Source: Bryopsis sp. KO-2023 (taxonomy: Eukaryota; Chlorophyta; Ulvophyceae; Bryopsidales; Bryopsidaceae). Taken from it: a DNA stretch of 64,000 nucleotides. The notes under the pieces are model-generated. The model did not search any database. It was not told the DNA's origin and worked only from the letters and a program-made list of their open reading frames with translations. Numbering within the stretch: the first letter of the stretch is position 1; each line of letters starts with the position of its first letter. The DNA is taken from assembly GCA_030272585.1 (NCBI GenBank), contig BSYQ01000011.1, positions 1,488,001 through 1,552,000 on the forward strand. The letters are read 5' to 3'. The position numbers and the translations under genes are program-made. Below are positions 53,694 through 64,000 of this stretch, piece after piece.

Positions 53694-55444
53694 AGAAGAA
53701 GCCCAGCTTTGAATGATTCGTCCCCTCGATACAAAAACCGAATGGAGTCGAAATCCGCGTGTGATGCCAAAGTTTGTAACAGATATGTTCGTACAGCCAA
53801 CAGGTACATCTGAGCGCTTCGGTGTCAGCCTCCTGGTGTGACACTGACTACGACCTGTTCCCAGCCCAACAACGACCCTCAAATCCCCACTGTCTTCTGT
53901 CGAACAACCATAACTCTGCCAATCATTCCTCCTCAAGCCCCTTGCCTGCGAAGGATCGATCGAAATGGCGGTGGGCTCTGACGTGAGATATGCGCGACAC
54001 CCCGAAAGGAACGCGACTGGGGCGAAGTTTGATCGTGGACGGAATGCTCGTGATTTGAATCCGTTGCTTTTGGAGGAAACACTGGACAACGCCCAGCTCT
54101 GAGGCTTCTCGCGCCGCCTCTGTGTGGCGAATTCGAGACCAAATGGGGTCCCCATCCTCTGTACGCATGGGCACTGTCGACTGGCCTGTTATCGGGTCCT
54201 CTGCGGGGGCGGCGGGGCCTCTTGCTCGATTCAAGAATGGCGTGGCGGGCCGTGGGGGTGTGGTGTTGGGATCGTTTGTCTCGCGAGTGGATTGAGAACA
54301 TCTGGCAGAAGACGGACAAGGGGTGGCCGTGTGTGTGCGGGGAAAATGAGGCGGGGATGCTTGGTCGATGTGGTGTGCACAGTGATTGCCGCCCCTTTGC
54401 CAGAAATTCTCGCTTGATTTCTGGCAGTTGTTTGAATGGAGTGGAATCGGTTCAACATGGCGGGCGATGGCTGGAATTCGCGAGACGCGAGCCCGTGTGG
54501 GGGAGCATCCGTGTGGAACGGAGCGCGCTTCAATCGGCGATTTCGGACGTCGTGTCACGGGATATGTCGCGGGGGGTTAAGGGGTGGGGGATGGCGGGCC
54601 GTCAGCGGAGCGCGGAATCATGGAGTTTGATATCGTAAACCAAATCGATGCGAATGACAAAGCGGGGCTTGGGTGTCGAGATCCATCCCATGAAAAAATA
54701 ACAGCTTCTTTTTCGCCTGCACGAACTGCGGCGCGCATTGTCGTTTGATTCCCCTTTGTTCGCGACGGGCGTATCAGCTGCTGCGGCGTTCCTTCGGTCT
54801 GGGCTGGAAATTTTCGAAGATTTGGTTTGCCTGGGTGTATGCTGACCTGGACTGGTGGAAAAACCCTCGGTCCTGTTTCTGTAGTCTTTCGTTTTTCCTT
54901 CCAAAACGGGAGAACGGTGTCCGGCTGCCTGATTTCCATCGACGTCGCAAGAAGATAGGCAGGGCGTGAAAAATGGAAATGAAAGCGGGTGCCTGCGGCG
55001 GGCTGCGCGAGTGCAACTACCCCGATCAAGAGGGGAACGGGGCTGCTCCGTTGAAATGTCTATCTTGGGATGGTGGATGTGTCGAGTCCAGACGAGACAA
55101 ACGGCGAAGAAACGAAAAGGTAGCCTTTTTGAACGCGTCTGTTTTCCCCTTTCGCGTTACAACAAACCCTTTATCGCGCTCGTCCTTGATATATTCGCCC
55201 CGTGGTTTTGTGATGGGTTCAAATTCCATCCGACGCTTATGGATCGTTGGCCGGGAGATCCAGGATGGGGGAGTCCAGGCTTTTTTTTCTATTATTCTTT
55301 GCGTCGTGGTCTCTTCCGTCGCCGAAGTAGATATTTATTTCTGAAAGAAAAACACAGCTCCACGCCGAGTCCAGCCTTCAAAACAAGCTTCCAGCACACA
55401 CAAAAGTAGCAGGTCGATAGTCCATTCTTTCCTGACGGGATCCT
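53206..55444. other. G+C-richer segment with overlapping frames on both strands; genes not resolved
   Basis: G+C rises from about 53.8 kb, as it does in exons elsewhere in the window. Long frames overlap: 53923-54558 and 54577-55029 on -, 54222-54638 and 54966-55409 on +. None shows a domain I know. The - frame at 53923-54558 is His/Pro/Arg-rich, as expected of an antisense frame. Upstream exons of the TFIIS-domain gene could lie here. A (CA)n run sits near 53467-53485, poly-A at 53668-53688, and a GAGTCCCTC/GAGGGACTC hairpin at about 53024-53043, just before this segment. Confidence 0.35.
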
Positions 55445-57479
55445 ATGTCTCGATATCGCTCCCCTCTAACCTTGGGATGTTGGTTCCAATCGAAACAGAT
55501 GTCTTCGTCCAGTCCAGCACCACAGGCTCCGAGTTCTCCCGGAGATTTCGTTGCGTTCCCTCCATCGGACAGCGAGGAGGCAGGTTTCGAGGTCCCTATC
55601 GCGCTGCATCCCCACTCACCCGCCCTGCTCAACGCTTTCTTTCCTGATGGAACCACAACTGGCATCGAAAGTCGCGTCAGGGGGGTCGCTGCTCCCAAAC
55701 TCGAAACCATACGCAAGATGAGGGATCGAGGCAATCAAAAGCACACCGACATCCGGGAGTTCCTGCCATCCCTGCCGAGCGTGGACAGAGAGAAGTGCGA
55801 CTTGGTGATGCTGGGGGCAGGCCTGGAAAACTCGCGCTGCGCTGGCCACGCTCGAAGCTGGGAAAAAGTCGGTGGAGGAGGGGTTGTGGTTCCGGTGGGA
55901 ATGGTCCCCTCGCTTATGTGCGTCGACAGAGGTAGTGGTGCCCAGCCCGGCAATAGAGCCATGAAGCAGGAGGGGTTTGGAGGGGTGGGGAGGGGCAACA
56001 GAAGAAGCACCACAATGGAGCAGGGGTGGGTGGATGGAACTTTTCAACCCCCTCCTGTGATTTGTGATGCCGTGATGGACACGAAGGCTAACCTCCCTGC
56101 CCAGACTCAGGACTCCGGAAATGGAAGTGGGGGTGATTCGGGAGGGGTGCCGTATCGCATCGTTGGTGTGCAAGGTAGCTCTGAGCAGAAGGGAGGGTTC
56201 ATGAGTGGCAGGAAACGAGGGGGGGCGGAGCCCCCGTCGAAACCGGATGTGCTGAAAGAAAAATGGGCTGGGAATGGCTTCGTTCGACCGAAGAGATGCC
56301 TCTGTATTGTCCGGCAACGAGGTGCACCCAGTGGTTGCTCAAAGGGAGGGGAAATGAAAGTCTCGGGCAGCAGCAACGATTCTGCCAAGCAGGAGGGCTC
56401 GATGGCGTCTGGCAGCGATGGGATGTTCTGCTTGGGGGGCGTTCGCTATGTCCCACCCTCGATGGAGATCTCGCCTCCGGTGGTGGAAATGACGGGGCCT
56501 GGCTCCTTCAGTGGGAAACAGTTTCAAGAGGATGTGTTCCAGGCCAGCAGGGATGCTCCCCTGGTGGGGAGTGATCAGGGGGGAGTGGCGGAGTCTGAAG
56601 AGACTCAGACAGACAGCTGCCAGTTGCCACAGCAAAACGATGAAATGGAGGAAGTCGCCAGCAAGAAATCCATGCCGGTTCCAGACAGGCAATTTCAAAC
56701 CTTCACAGCTCGAGAGATCGACATTCAGGTGGTGATTTGCTTTTCGAGCACTGTTTTCTGTTTTCCTTAGGTTTAGGGTTTAGAAAGGGAAAGAACGATT
56801 GAGAATTGGCTGCTTAAAAAAATATTGTTATTTTTAATACTAATATCACTACTATTATTATTATTATTATTGCTTTTTTTCACGGCCCCAGAGAACAACA
56901 GCCATTACTTCACCAAGATTCTTAAAAAACCTTCTTGCAACATTTTTTTGGCCATTTTATTGCAGATATTGATTGCTTGCCTATTCCTTTTGCTGTCCGC
57001 TGAGTTCCCACTTTTTTTCTGCGGTGTTCGTTTTTCAGATGCCTCCTTGGGCAGATTCCATGGTGGAAAAACTCATCAGGCTGGATGTCAGTCTGAACGT
57101 CGCAAAACGAAACTTCGACGTTCGGCGATTGCTGGTGATTCTGGATTACCTGTTGCACCTCCCCATTGCTTTCACGTCCCTCAAGGGCTGCGCCATCGGC
57201 GAAACTGTCAAAGGCCTCAGACAGCATAAACATCCGGAAGTGGCAAAAATTGCATCGATTTTGATCAGGGTGTGGCGCTGGCTGGGGGCTCAGTACTTGA
57301 AAAGGGTTTCCTCTGGTGGGGAAGGCGGTCAAAATAAGGGTGGGGTTGGGGGGAGGAAGATGGCACCTAGGGGCAAGAGCAAGCTTGCGGTGCGGTATGC
57401 CAGGAAGACAAACCTCAGGCAGAAGGATTTAAAATCTATTGTTTGTCGCTTGGAGACTGTCTTGTGCGATCTTCAGTAG
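55445..57479 (+). CDS. Protein with TFIIS N-terminal (LW/Med26-type) domain, two exons
   Basis: Exons 55445-56728 and 57039-57479 join at phase 0 (ACATTCAG|GTGGTG ... TTTTTCAG|ATG) to give 574 codons plus stop. The first 428 residues are low-complexity Gly/Ser/Pro/Glu. The second exon starts MPPWADSMVEKLIRLDVSL and then carries a TFIIS N-terminal helical bundle: RRLLVILDYLLHLPIAFTSL, GCAIGETVKGLRQHKHPEVA, KIASILIRVWRWLGAQYLKR. This domain (TFIIS, elongin A, Med26, IWS1) binds disordered motifs of transcription-elongation factors. A basic tail (GRKMAPRGKSKLAVRYARK) may bind nucleic acid. The TFIIS central domain and zinc ribbon are absent, so it is not TFIIS itself but a nuclear elongation-type adaptor. 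ATG 55499 is an alternative start, and more 5' exons are possible. Confidence 0.78.
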
Positions 57480-58805
57480 GTTGGGAAAAAAGGAGGTGAA
57501 GTGTTTTTTTTTTTTTTTTTGTCAGGAAAAAATCGGTAGAAAGCAGCTGAGGAAGGGGGGGGGTTTGAGAAATCTGATTATAGGGATGTTTGAAAAAAAT
57601 GTCAGCAGTATGGAGAGTTTCATTTTGGGGGGCGGGGAGGAGGGGGGGTGAAAATTTGGTAGGGTGGCGATGGGGTGCTTGCGAGTTGTGTTTCTTTTAG
57701 AGAGGAAAAAAAACGTGGTTTGCTGCCTTTTTTTTTGGAAGGTGATTTAGATCAATCAATAATTCAATTCTGATGAAAGAAAAACTGTACAAGGATCGTT
57801 GTTTCTTTTTCCCTGTGTATTTTCTATGGGTTCGTTTTTGTGTTTGGTGCATTTTCCCTTGTCTTGATGAATAGGTGATATCAAAATGGAGTGTTCAAGC
57901 TAAAATCTGACTGTTGCATAAAATAGGGAATTCGAAAACCGAAAGGGTGTAAATTTGCAGGTGGTAGAAGAATTTGAGATTTTTGGGGGTGGGGTGGAGA
58001 ATTTGTCAATGAAAACGGCTACTTATTTCATTTCCAGTTAGTAATAGTTCTGCTGTACTACTTACTGTTAGTTTGTTTTTATTCCCAAGCGAGTTCAACT
58101 TTCCTTAGATGCCCCTGCTCTGGATCGACTTGAAAAAAAAAAAAGAAAAAGAAAAAATTGGTGTGGATAATACAGAACAGGGAGGAGCGTAGTGGGAAGG
58201 GTGGGCTATAAAAAAAATGATAACGATTGCTTTTTTTTGAACCTCTTTTTTTGTGAAAGGAATGCTAGAAAATCGCTTGGCTAGGGGGAGGAGATCATTG
58301 TCGAATCTTTCCCATTCGAGAAGACGAATCGATTTTTTTTTTTGGAAAGGGTAGTACTATATTTTCAGCACTTCCCGGTCAACATGATGCAAATTCAAGT
58401 TTCGCTGCTGGTTGTTTGGGAGTGTTTTTTGTAAACGATGCGTTCAAGACATTCTGGAATATTTTATTTTGTTTGACCTGTTCTGGAACTGCATGTAAGT
58501 AGTGAAGGTGTTGCCAGGAATGACATAGGGAGTGCATATAGTGACACTACCTGAGAAATCAGGTCTGACCAAATAAATATCTGGCAATATTTCAGCAACA
58601 CATATCTCAAAAACGCCGCCAAGGTGTGACATTCTCCGAAAAACCTTGGCATGTCTCCATAACTATAATTTTGGAAAATTATCGGAGATACCTCGAAAGG
58701 AGTAACAAAAACAGACATATCTGGAGTTGCAAGAAAAACCACCAAGTCCCACAACACTGCAGTAGATGTGCTGATACAAAACACACACAAAAAGTACTCC
58801 AAAAA
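57480..58805. other. Intergenic DNA between convergent genes
   Basis: This is the shared 3' flank of the TFIIS-domain gene (+) and the PhyH gene (-). It is T- and A-run-rich, with no exon or RNA gene seen. Both transcripts must end here. Confidence 0.5.
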
Positions 58806-60947
58806 CTACAGGCCGTGTTGCCGAAAGACGTCCCAACTTGTATCATCATTGTGCGAGTGTGTGAATCCGATGGACCTCTCTTCCGAAATGCAATCCAGTT
58901 TTCTGAAGGCCAGGACATACGCTCGCCGCCAGTTGTCCGAATTGTTGGGGCCAGAACCTGTCGGATAATCAAAGACCTGTCAGACTCTGTTGCAGTTATG
59001 GGACACATCAAACTCTGACACAGGGTGCATTCTTCGATTCCTACCATGTGCAACCCGTTCATTATGGACGGTGATATCCCCCCTGTTGATGGGGACTTCC
59101 ACAATATTATCGACTCGTTCATCCACCGTTGTATACAGCGCATGCGAATCTGCCCTCGTCTTGCCAACTACATGCAGGTCAAAAACAAAGTTAAAATCGA
59201 CATTTCTGCAGTCGAAAAAGCGATATCTGGCAAGAAGCAGCAAAACACACAGCACCTGGGGCATGTTTTCGCAAATCGGCTTCCCTGTGGCTTCCTGGAA
59301 TGAACCTCATGCATCCGTTTTCCACTGTGCTGTCATCGACGGCTAACCAACAGGTTGCTGTTGCAGGGTCGGCTTTCGTTGGGGGCCAATATGCCATGTC
59401 TTGATGCCATGCAAAAATGGCGTCCGGGCTGTTAGGCTTTTTGGCCAGAATTTGATCGTAATCGATCCCCATGCCTCCATCACACAGTTGATCTGCTATC
59501 GACTTTACATAGAATCATCGCATTAGTTAAGATTGCGTCCAAACATGTTTGTCTTTTAGGAATAATTTCTAAAAGAAAGAGCCCAACTCTGAAAAAAATT
59601 TACTAAAATTATCAAAATCAATGGAAACTCTCGGCTTTTCACTGTATATAAACCTGACCCAGTTTTTTTAATTTCCTAAGAGAAAGTGTGGTGGTTTCAC
59701 ACTCGGTGGGATTTTTCGAAATCACGGTCGTTCCAGCGAAATCAGCATATATTTTGAAAGAAGCGTCAACTAGACATCATGCAAGGATCCATCCATTCAC
59801 TTGCGAACAGGGTGTTTTCTCAACTTGAGAGTTTACGTGCAAAAATCCACACCTGGCATCGCTTCTCGAACAAGCTGTTTTGCCAGAGTGGGTAATACTT
59901 CCGTGGCAACATGACATTGTAGACGGTGAATTCGTCTGGGGTTCTATCTTTTGCTCCGGACATGTCGCAGAGATCATTGCCTTCGATGTGGATTTCGCCG
60001 CTGGTCAGCTTTTTGTACACCTACTAAAACAAAATTGGGTCCGACACACCACGTTTTCCTTTCAAGATCTATGAAATGGTTAACAGAAAAACAAACAGCG
60101 ATCGACTGAAATCAGAGATTCTGGTGGTGTGTTTGGGGGAGGGGGGGGTTGGCCATTTTCTGGTGTTGTTTAATGAGTTTTTCTGATTTTTATTTTATTT
60201 TTTCCCTGGAAAAAATGGATGACAGTCACTCTTTGAATGTTTTGGTTGGAAAGTTACTTTCAAAAAGGATGGAGCAGCAATCACAACAACACACTGTCGC
60301 TCCATCGTATTTAGGGTGGGTGTTTCAATGGTGTTACCCCAGTAATAGTGCAGGCCACACTAATTCATGGAAAACCAAAACGTTAATTAGAAGTGTAGAT
60401 TTCGGAAAAAGCGTGCCCCACACTATTTTCTGTTTTCTGAAATTTCTGCCGCTTACGGAAAAAATGTAGGCTACACTAAATACGATTAAGGGGGTACTCA
60501 CTGGATCGATCACTTCCACCAGTTCTCCGTCAGTCATGACACCCTTCAGGTGCACATACCTTCGTTTTGTGCGTTCAGCAAAAACACAATACCATTGTGT
60601 CAGATCCATTCTTGCTGTTTTCATAGGGTCCCCCAGCTGTATCAAAAAGTGCTAAATATGCTACATTCCACACCTATTGTTTTCTCCCCCCCCCCCCGAA
60701 AATAAATTAAAATAAAATAAGAAAGAAGAATGACTGTGGAAGTGTGATTGAGTGGAACAAAAATATATTCTTATTCTTTTTTTTTTCCCTTTCGGGTGAT
60801 CGCGCACATGCTTTCGTTCAAACAAAATAAAACTAGATTTTAACAACTCACCCATCATTATGGAATTTTTCCTTTTCCTCTTGGGTGAGCATGTATTGCT
60901 CCCCAACTATTCCGCCATTTTTCACGGCAGCAATTTTCCTTGCCCCC
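58806..60947 (-). CDS. Phytanoyl-CoA dioxygenase (PhyH/PHYHD1) family protein, at least six exons
   Basis: Exons on -: 60947-60852, 60559-60502, 60020-59853, 59502-59256, 59167-59045 and 58957-58806. They join in one frame of 281 residues. About 10 N-terminal residues in an upstream exon are missing. The start reads YMLTQEEKEKFHNDGYVHL, typical of the family. Fe(II) ligands are H and D in AIFAWHQDMAYWP and the distal H in ERVAHGSGPN. The 2-oxoglutarate-binding Arg is in NSDNWRRAYVLAFRK. ATCWLAVDDSTVENGCMRFI and PGSH are family hallmarks. Such enzymes hydroxylate carbon chains using O2 and 2-oxoglutarate; the substrate here is unknown. No clear PTS1 is seen (the end is DVFRQHGL). It diverges from the HECT ligase gene on the right. 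Confidence 0.88.
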
Positions 60948-61891
60948 CTGCGAATAAGTTCAAAAAAAAAAAAACCCACAAAAAAAAACACCAATCTCAA
61001 GGCAACATTATGGTTTGAGTCATGATATGTTTTCGCAGTCCTCCATCTTTTTTTTTTTAATAATTATTTTTTTAAAATATTGGGGTATTGATGGAGGCGA
61101 AATCTTGAGCCTTTCTCGTTTTCAGTTCGCAGAATTCCCTGGCACGGGCAATTTTCCCGCAATCACGGTAACGCAACGCACCCCCTCGGAAATTCATTCC
61201 GGCGATGAGGACGATGGAAGGAGCTCAGGTGGCAATGTTTGAGGGATCCCGCACTCCCAACACGCATTTTCACAGACTCTGATTCTGCTGTTCAACTCCT
61301 GGGGACAGAAAATAAAACGTGGCGTTGGTGCCGCGAAAACACTCATCCGTGACGAACTGGAGGAATGGATATTGCGTTCAGAAATATATTTGCATGCATG
61401 CCCAGCCACCATTAAGAAGACTGCCACCGCTGGTGTGGAAAAAATCGCCCAAGTATTGCAGAACAAAAAAAATAAAAAATAGGAAGTCTGCATTGAGGAT
61501 TGCATCAGTTGCACTTTTCATGCAGTGGGATATATTTATTTATTTTTCTCTCTTTGAATTCAGCCATGCAAACAACAACAATCAGGCTGTCAGAAAATGT
61601 CAGACATAGGTCCAGCGGAAAGGCAGCTTCCTACCCACAGTCATCCCCCTTGGTTTTTTCACCATTTTTTTTTTTTGCCCTTCGTGTAAAAAGCTGACCA
61701 CATCTTGCGTTTGCCCAAAAACCCAGTTCTTTCATCCAGAGGCTGTATAGGTTGACGTGTGAACCCACGTTCTTTTTGAGGGAAAACGAAGAAAAGAAAA
61801 GAAAGAAAGGAGGAAAAACACGGATAGAGGCTGTTTGCCGTTTTGTCGTTCCAACGGAAATCCCTTCGTAAACTGCCCTCAGACACGGAGG
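60948..61891. other. Divergent region between the PhyH and HECT ligase genes
   Basis: About 0.9 kb presumably holds the first PhyH exon and both promoters. The frame MNFRGGALRYRDC on - (starting near 61197) is one candidate first exon, but I could not join it. Copy 2 of the dispersed repeat (61372-61757) fills much of the interval. Confidence 0.45.
61372..61757 (-). repeat. Dispersed repeat, copy 2
   Basis: This is the reverse complement of 41623-42003, running from TTGCGTTCAGAAATATATTTG to GGCTGTATAGGTTGACG. The copies differ by scattered substitutions and small length changes in A/T runs. It lies in the promoter-side interval of two divergent genes. Confidence 0.7.
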
Positions 61892-64000
61892 ATGAAAGTC
61901 AGGTTGAAGAAATCAGTGGACATAGTAAGTATAGGTTTTTCGGGCCCGGGTCGTTCTCGTTTGGCTCGCCAGGGGGGGTGGAATTGATTGATATGTTTCG
62001 GACGGGTGCGATTTTCTTGCTCTGCGCTGGAATTGAGTTTCGTTTTTGCCTTCGGGTCCACGCTGCAGCCTCCCGAGATAAAGGCGTTCACTGATCGAGT
62101 TCTAGCAACGCCTTTGGACAGTATCTCCGAGGCATTGAACGGATTCACCTGGAAATACGAAAAGGTATGCGCCACGGATTGTCGAAAAAAAATCTCCGAA
62201 AATAACTCATATATTCCTTTCTTTTTTTTTGGCACCTTCTGACTGAAAAAAAAAATAAACCTCTGTCGTCTCAAGCTGGTTTTTTTTTCTCGCTCCTTTT
62301 TTTTTCCACCGTTAATTTATTAGAACTCCCCCCCCCTTCACTGGCGGGGGTCGAAAGTTACTCATTGTTAAATCCTGCAGGGATTCTGAATCCCAGTTTC
62401 TGTGAATATTTTCGACGTGTTGAACTCGGTGTTAAGTTTTCGTTGTTTTTTTCTTCGCAAACCTGCAGGGCGATTTTTATCAGTGGGTGCCACTGTTCAA
62501 TCACTTCGATGCATTCTTCGATCAGTTCGTACGAGGTCGGTCGGACTTGAACTTGCAGTTCGGTGAGGGGGATGTCTGCACGCCTTTCCCCGTGGCCAAC
62601 ACGCTCGCGGTTCTCAAAGTTACGGCGCGGATCCTGGAAAACTGCACGAACAAACATCTGTACCAATCTTATGAGGTAAAAGAAGTTCAAACTTTTTTTT
62701 CCCTTCTCTTTTTCCATCTGTTTTTATGGTTACTGTTTTTTTTTTTAAAAGGAATCCAGCAGGGTTTCAAAGAAGAAACAAGCAAAGTTGAAGTGAAAAA
62801 GAGAGATAAAAAAAATGGGGGAAACTTAATGCTCCTTGGAGTTTTTAACCATGAACTGATATAGATGCTTTTTTTTTTGGAAACTTTTTTGCCCTCCATT
62901 GCTACAAGGCAGTGTCCGATCGCTGTGAATCAGCGATGCATTTTTTTTTATTTCCTGGAGCCTTGTTTTGCTGATCGCTCGGAGTTTTTTTTTTCTTTTT
63001 TTTCTTGTTGATCGACTTTCGATCACAGAATATGAAAAGCATATTGATCCGGAGTTGATTTCCTGGGTTGTTTTTGTTTTTTTATTTTGCTTTTTTTTCA
63101 CTGTGTAGCATCTCACCGACTTACTGGCGGCAGCCGAGAAGGAGGTGGTGTTCGCATCCCTTCAAGCTCTGGTCGCATTTTTGAGGAAAACGCATCACTC
63201 CAGCGTCAGGTTCCACGGATATCCAAAACTCAATGCACGATTATTCGACTTGTGCCGAGGCTGGGGTGGAAAAGAAGAGGTATAATTATCAATCCAAAGG
63301 CTGCCAGTGGCGGTTTTTTTTTCTTTTCTAATACCAGAAAAAGAAAATGTTTCATGTTGAGATGCATCATGCATGTTGAGAAAAAAACGAAGTTTGTTTT
63401 TGTTGTTTCCCCCATTGAAACCTGTAAAACTAGAGTTTCGGAGGTTTTTTCTTTTTATGAAGATATGTTATGTCATATGCACACACCACACCGTGCGATC
63501 TCCAGGATTGAGTAAGTACTATGTTCTGATGTTGAGATAATGTGATTCCAGGGTTTGGATCTGGTGGCTTGCGTGAATGAGGACGAGGCGCCTTTGAAAA
63601 AGGTGGGCAGAAAATACAAACCTGGCAACTCCCCTCTGAATCCGATCTCAGTAGCAAATCCTGTTAGCAATTTCTTCCTTTTAAACAAGTGTTTTACGCC
63701 AATTCTAATTTTATCGAGGGGCATGTGGGATAGGGGCTGACTGTCGGTATGATTTTCTCAGAGTAATGTGTGTTTTTTTTTGTTACGTTGCAAACAATAG
63801 TTTATTTCGAGGGGGACGATGTTGCATTTCGAGTTCTATGCTGAGAATCGCGGAGGGGTGGAGCAAACGGAGTCCAGCAGGGAAAACTCGATTTCTACGG
63901 CTGGGCAGCAAGTCGTGCATATACCCAACCTCGACAAAACCCAAGATTCCGATCATGACATTCTGAGGCAACTCGTGCAGAAGTACAGAGTCCCAGCAGA
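61892..64000 (+). CDS. N-terminus of a UPL1/HUWE1-type HECT E3 ubiquitin ligase (runs off the window)
   Basis: Six exons in one frame: 61892-61924, 62069-62164, 62469-62675, 63109-63279, 63552-63602 and 63801 to the edge. The first five end in phase 0. The start MKVRLKKSVDIPPEIKAF matches the opening of plant UPL1/UPL2 (MKLKRRR..EVPPKIRSF). Then come ALNGFTWKYEKGDFYQWVPL and FNHFDAFFDQF. Next are RILENCTNKHLYQS, RFHGYPKLNARLFDLCRGWG with GKEEGLDLVACV, and finally TAGQQVVHIPNLDKT. These are the DUF908/Armadillo-like N-terminal region of HUWE1-family ligases, which form a large ring that recruits substrates. The full protein is normally more than 3500 residues with a C-terminal HECT domain, so most of the gene lies to the right. 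The E6 acceptor (CAATAG) is weak but the homology supports it. Confidence 0.88.

Noticed and set aside
53923-54558. 211-codon - strand frame as a confident gene
   Set aside because: His/Pro/Arg-rich composition typical of an antisense frame in G-rich DNA; competing + frames; no motif.

Overview
The window is eukaryotic nuclear DNA. Host genes are split by short GT-AG introns with T-rich 3' ends. Exons are clearly richer in G+C than the A/T-rich, homopolymer-laden DNA between them. A decayed piece of a plastid-type atpA gene at about 42.06-42.26 kb points to a photosynthetic host, most likely a microalga. I cannot name the species; a chlorarachniophyte or another complex alga is only a guess.

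Layout. An arginine/serine-rich (RS) protein gene lies at 1.06-3.6 kb on +. From 5.7 to 24.25 kb stands a nest of three LTR retrotransposons, all on -. Element A (5713-24249) is split by element B (7964-20681). B is split by element C (8949-18324) and also by a 467-bp hAT-like MITE carrying a tRNA-like segment (19202-19668). Each layer has a clean target-site duplication, and each LTR pair looks identical by eye, so all three insertions appear recent. A small secreted Cys-containing protein gene follows at 25.1-27.0 kb on +. Two paralogous Armadillo-repeat genes sit head to head (29.75-32.77 kb on - and 34.24-37.44 kb on +). Each has seven exons with the same intron phases.

Further right are a possible homeodomain-like gene (39.8-40.6 kb), a dispersed repeat, the atpA fragment and a doubtful Gly-rich gene. 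At 46.0-53.2 kb there is a repeat island. It holds a GTGCGGGG-box foldback element with 74-bp tandem repeats and two 2005-bp non-autonomous LTR elements, apparently identical, in inverted orientation about 2.1 kb apart. Then come a gene with a TFIIS N-terminal domain (55.4-57.5 kb, +), a phytanoyl-CoA dioxygenase (PhyH) family gene (58.8-60.95 kb, -) and, divergent from it, the first six exons of a UPL1/HUWE1-type HECT ubiquitin ligase (61.89 kb to the window edge, +).

The host genes do not form a pathway. They are ordinary nuclear functions: splicing or RNA binding, transcription elongation, ubiquitin ligation, 2-oxoglutarate oxygenase and Armadillo scaffolds. The main novelty is in the mobile DNA. 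Four distinct LTR families use one primer-binding sequence. Element A has a clear -1 frameshift signal. Element B looks like a gag-bearing satellite of A. Element C has a collagen-like Gag and an extra zinc-binding gene after pol. All exon boundaries were read by eye from reading frame and splice consensus, without transcripts.
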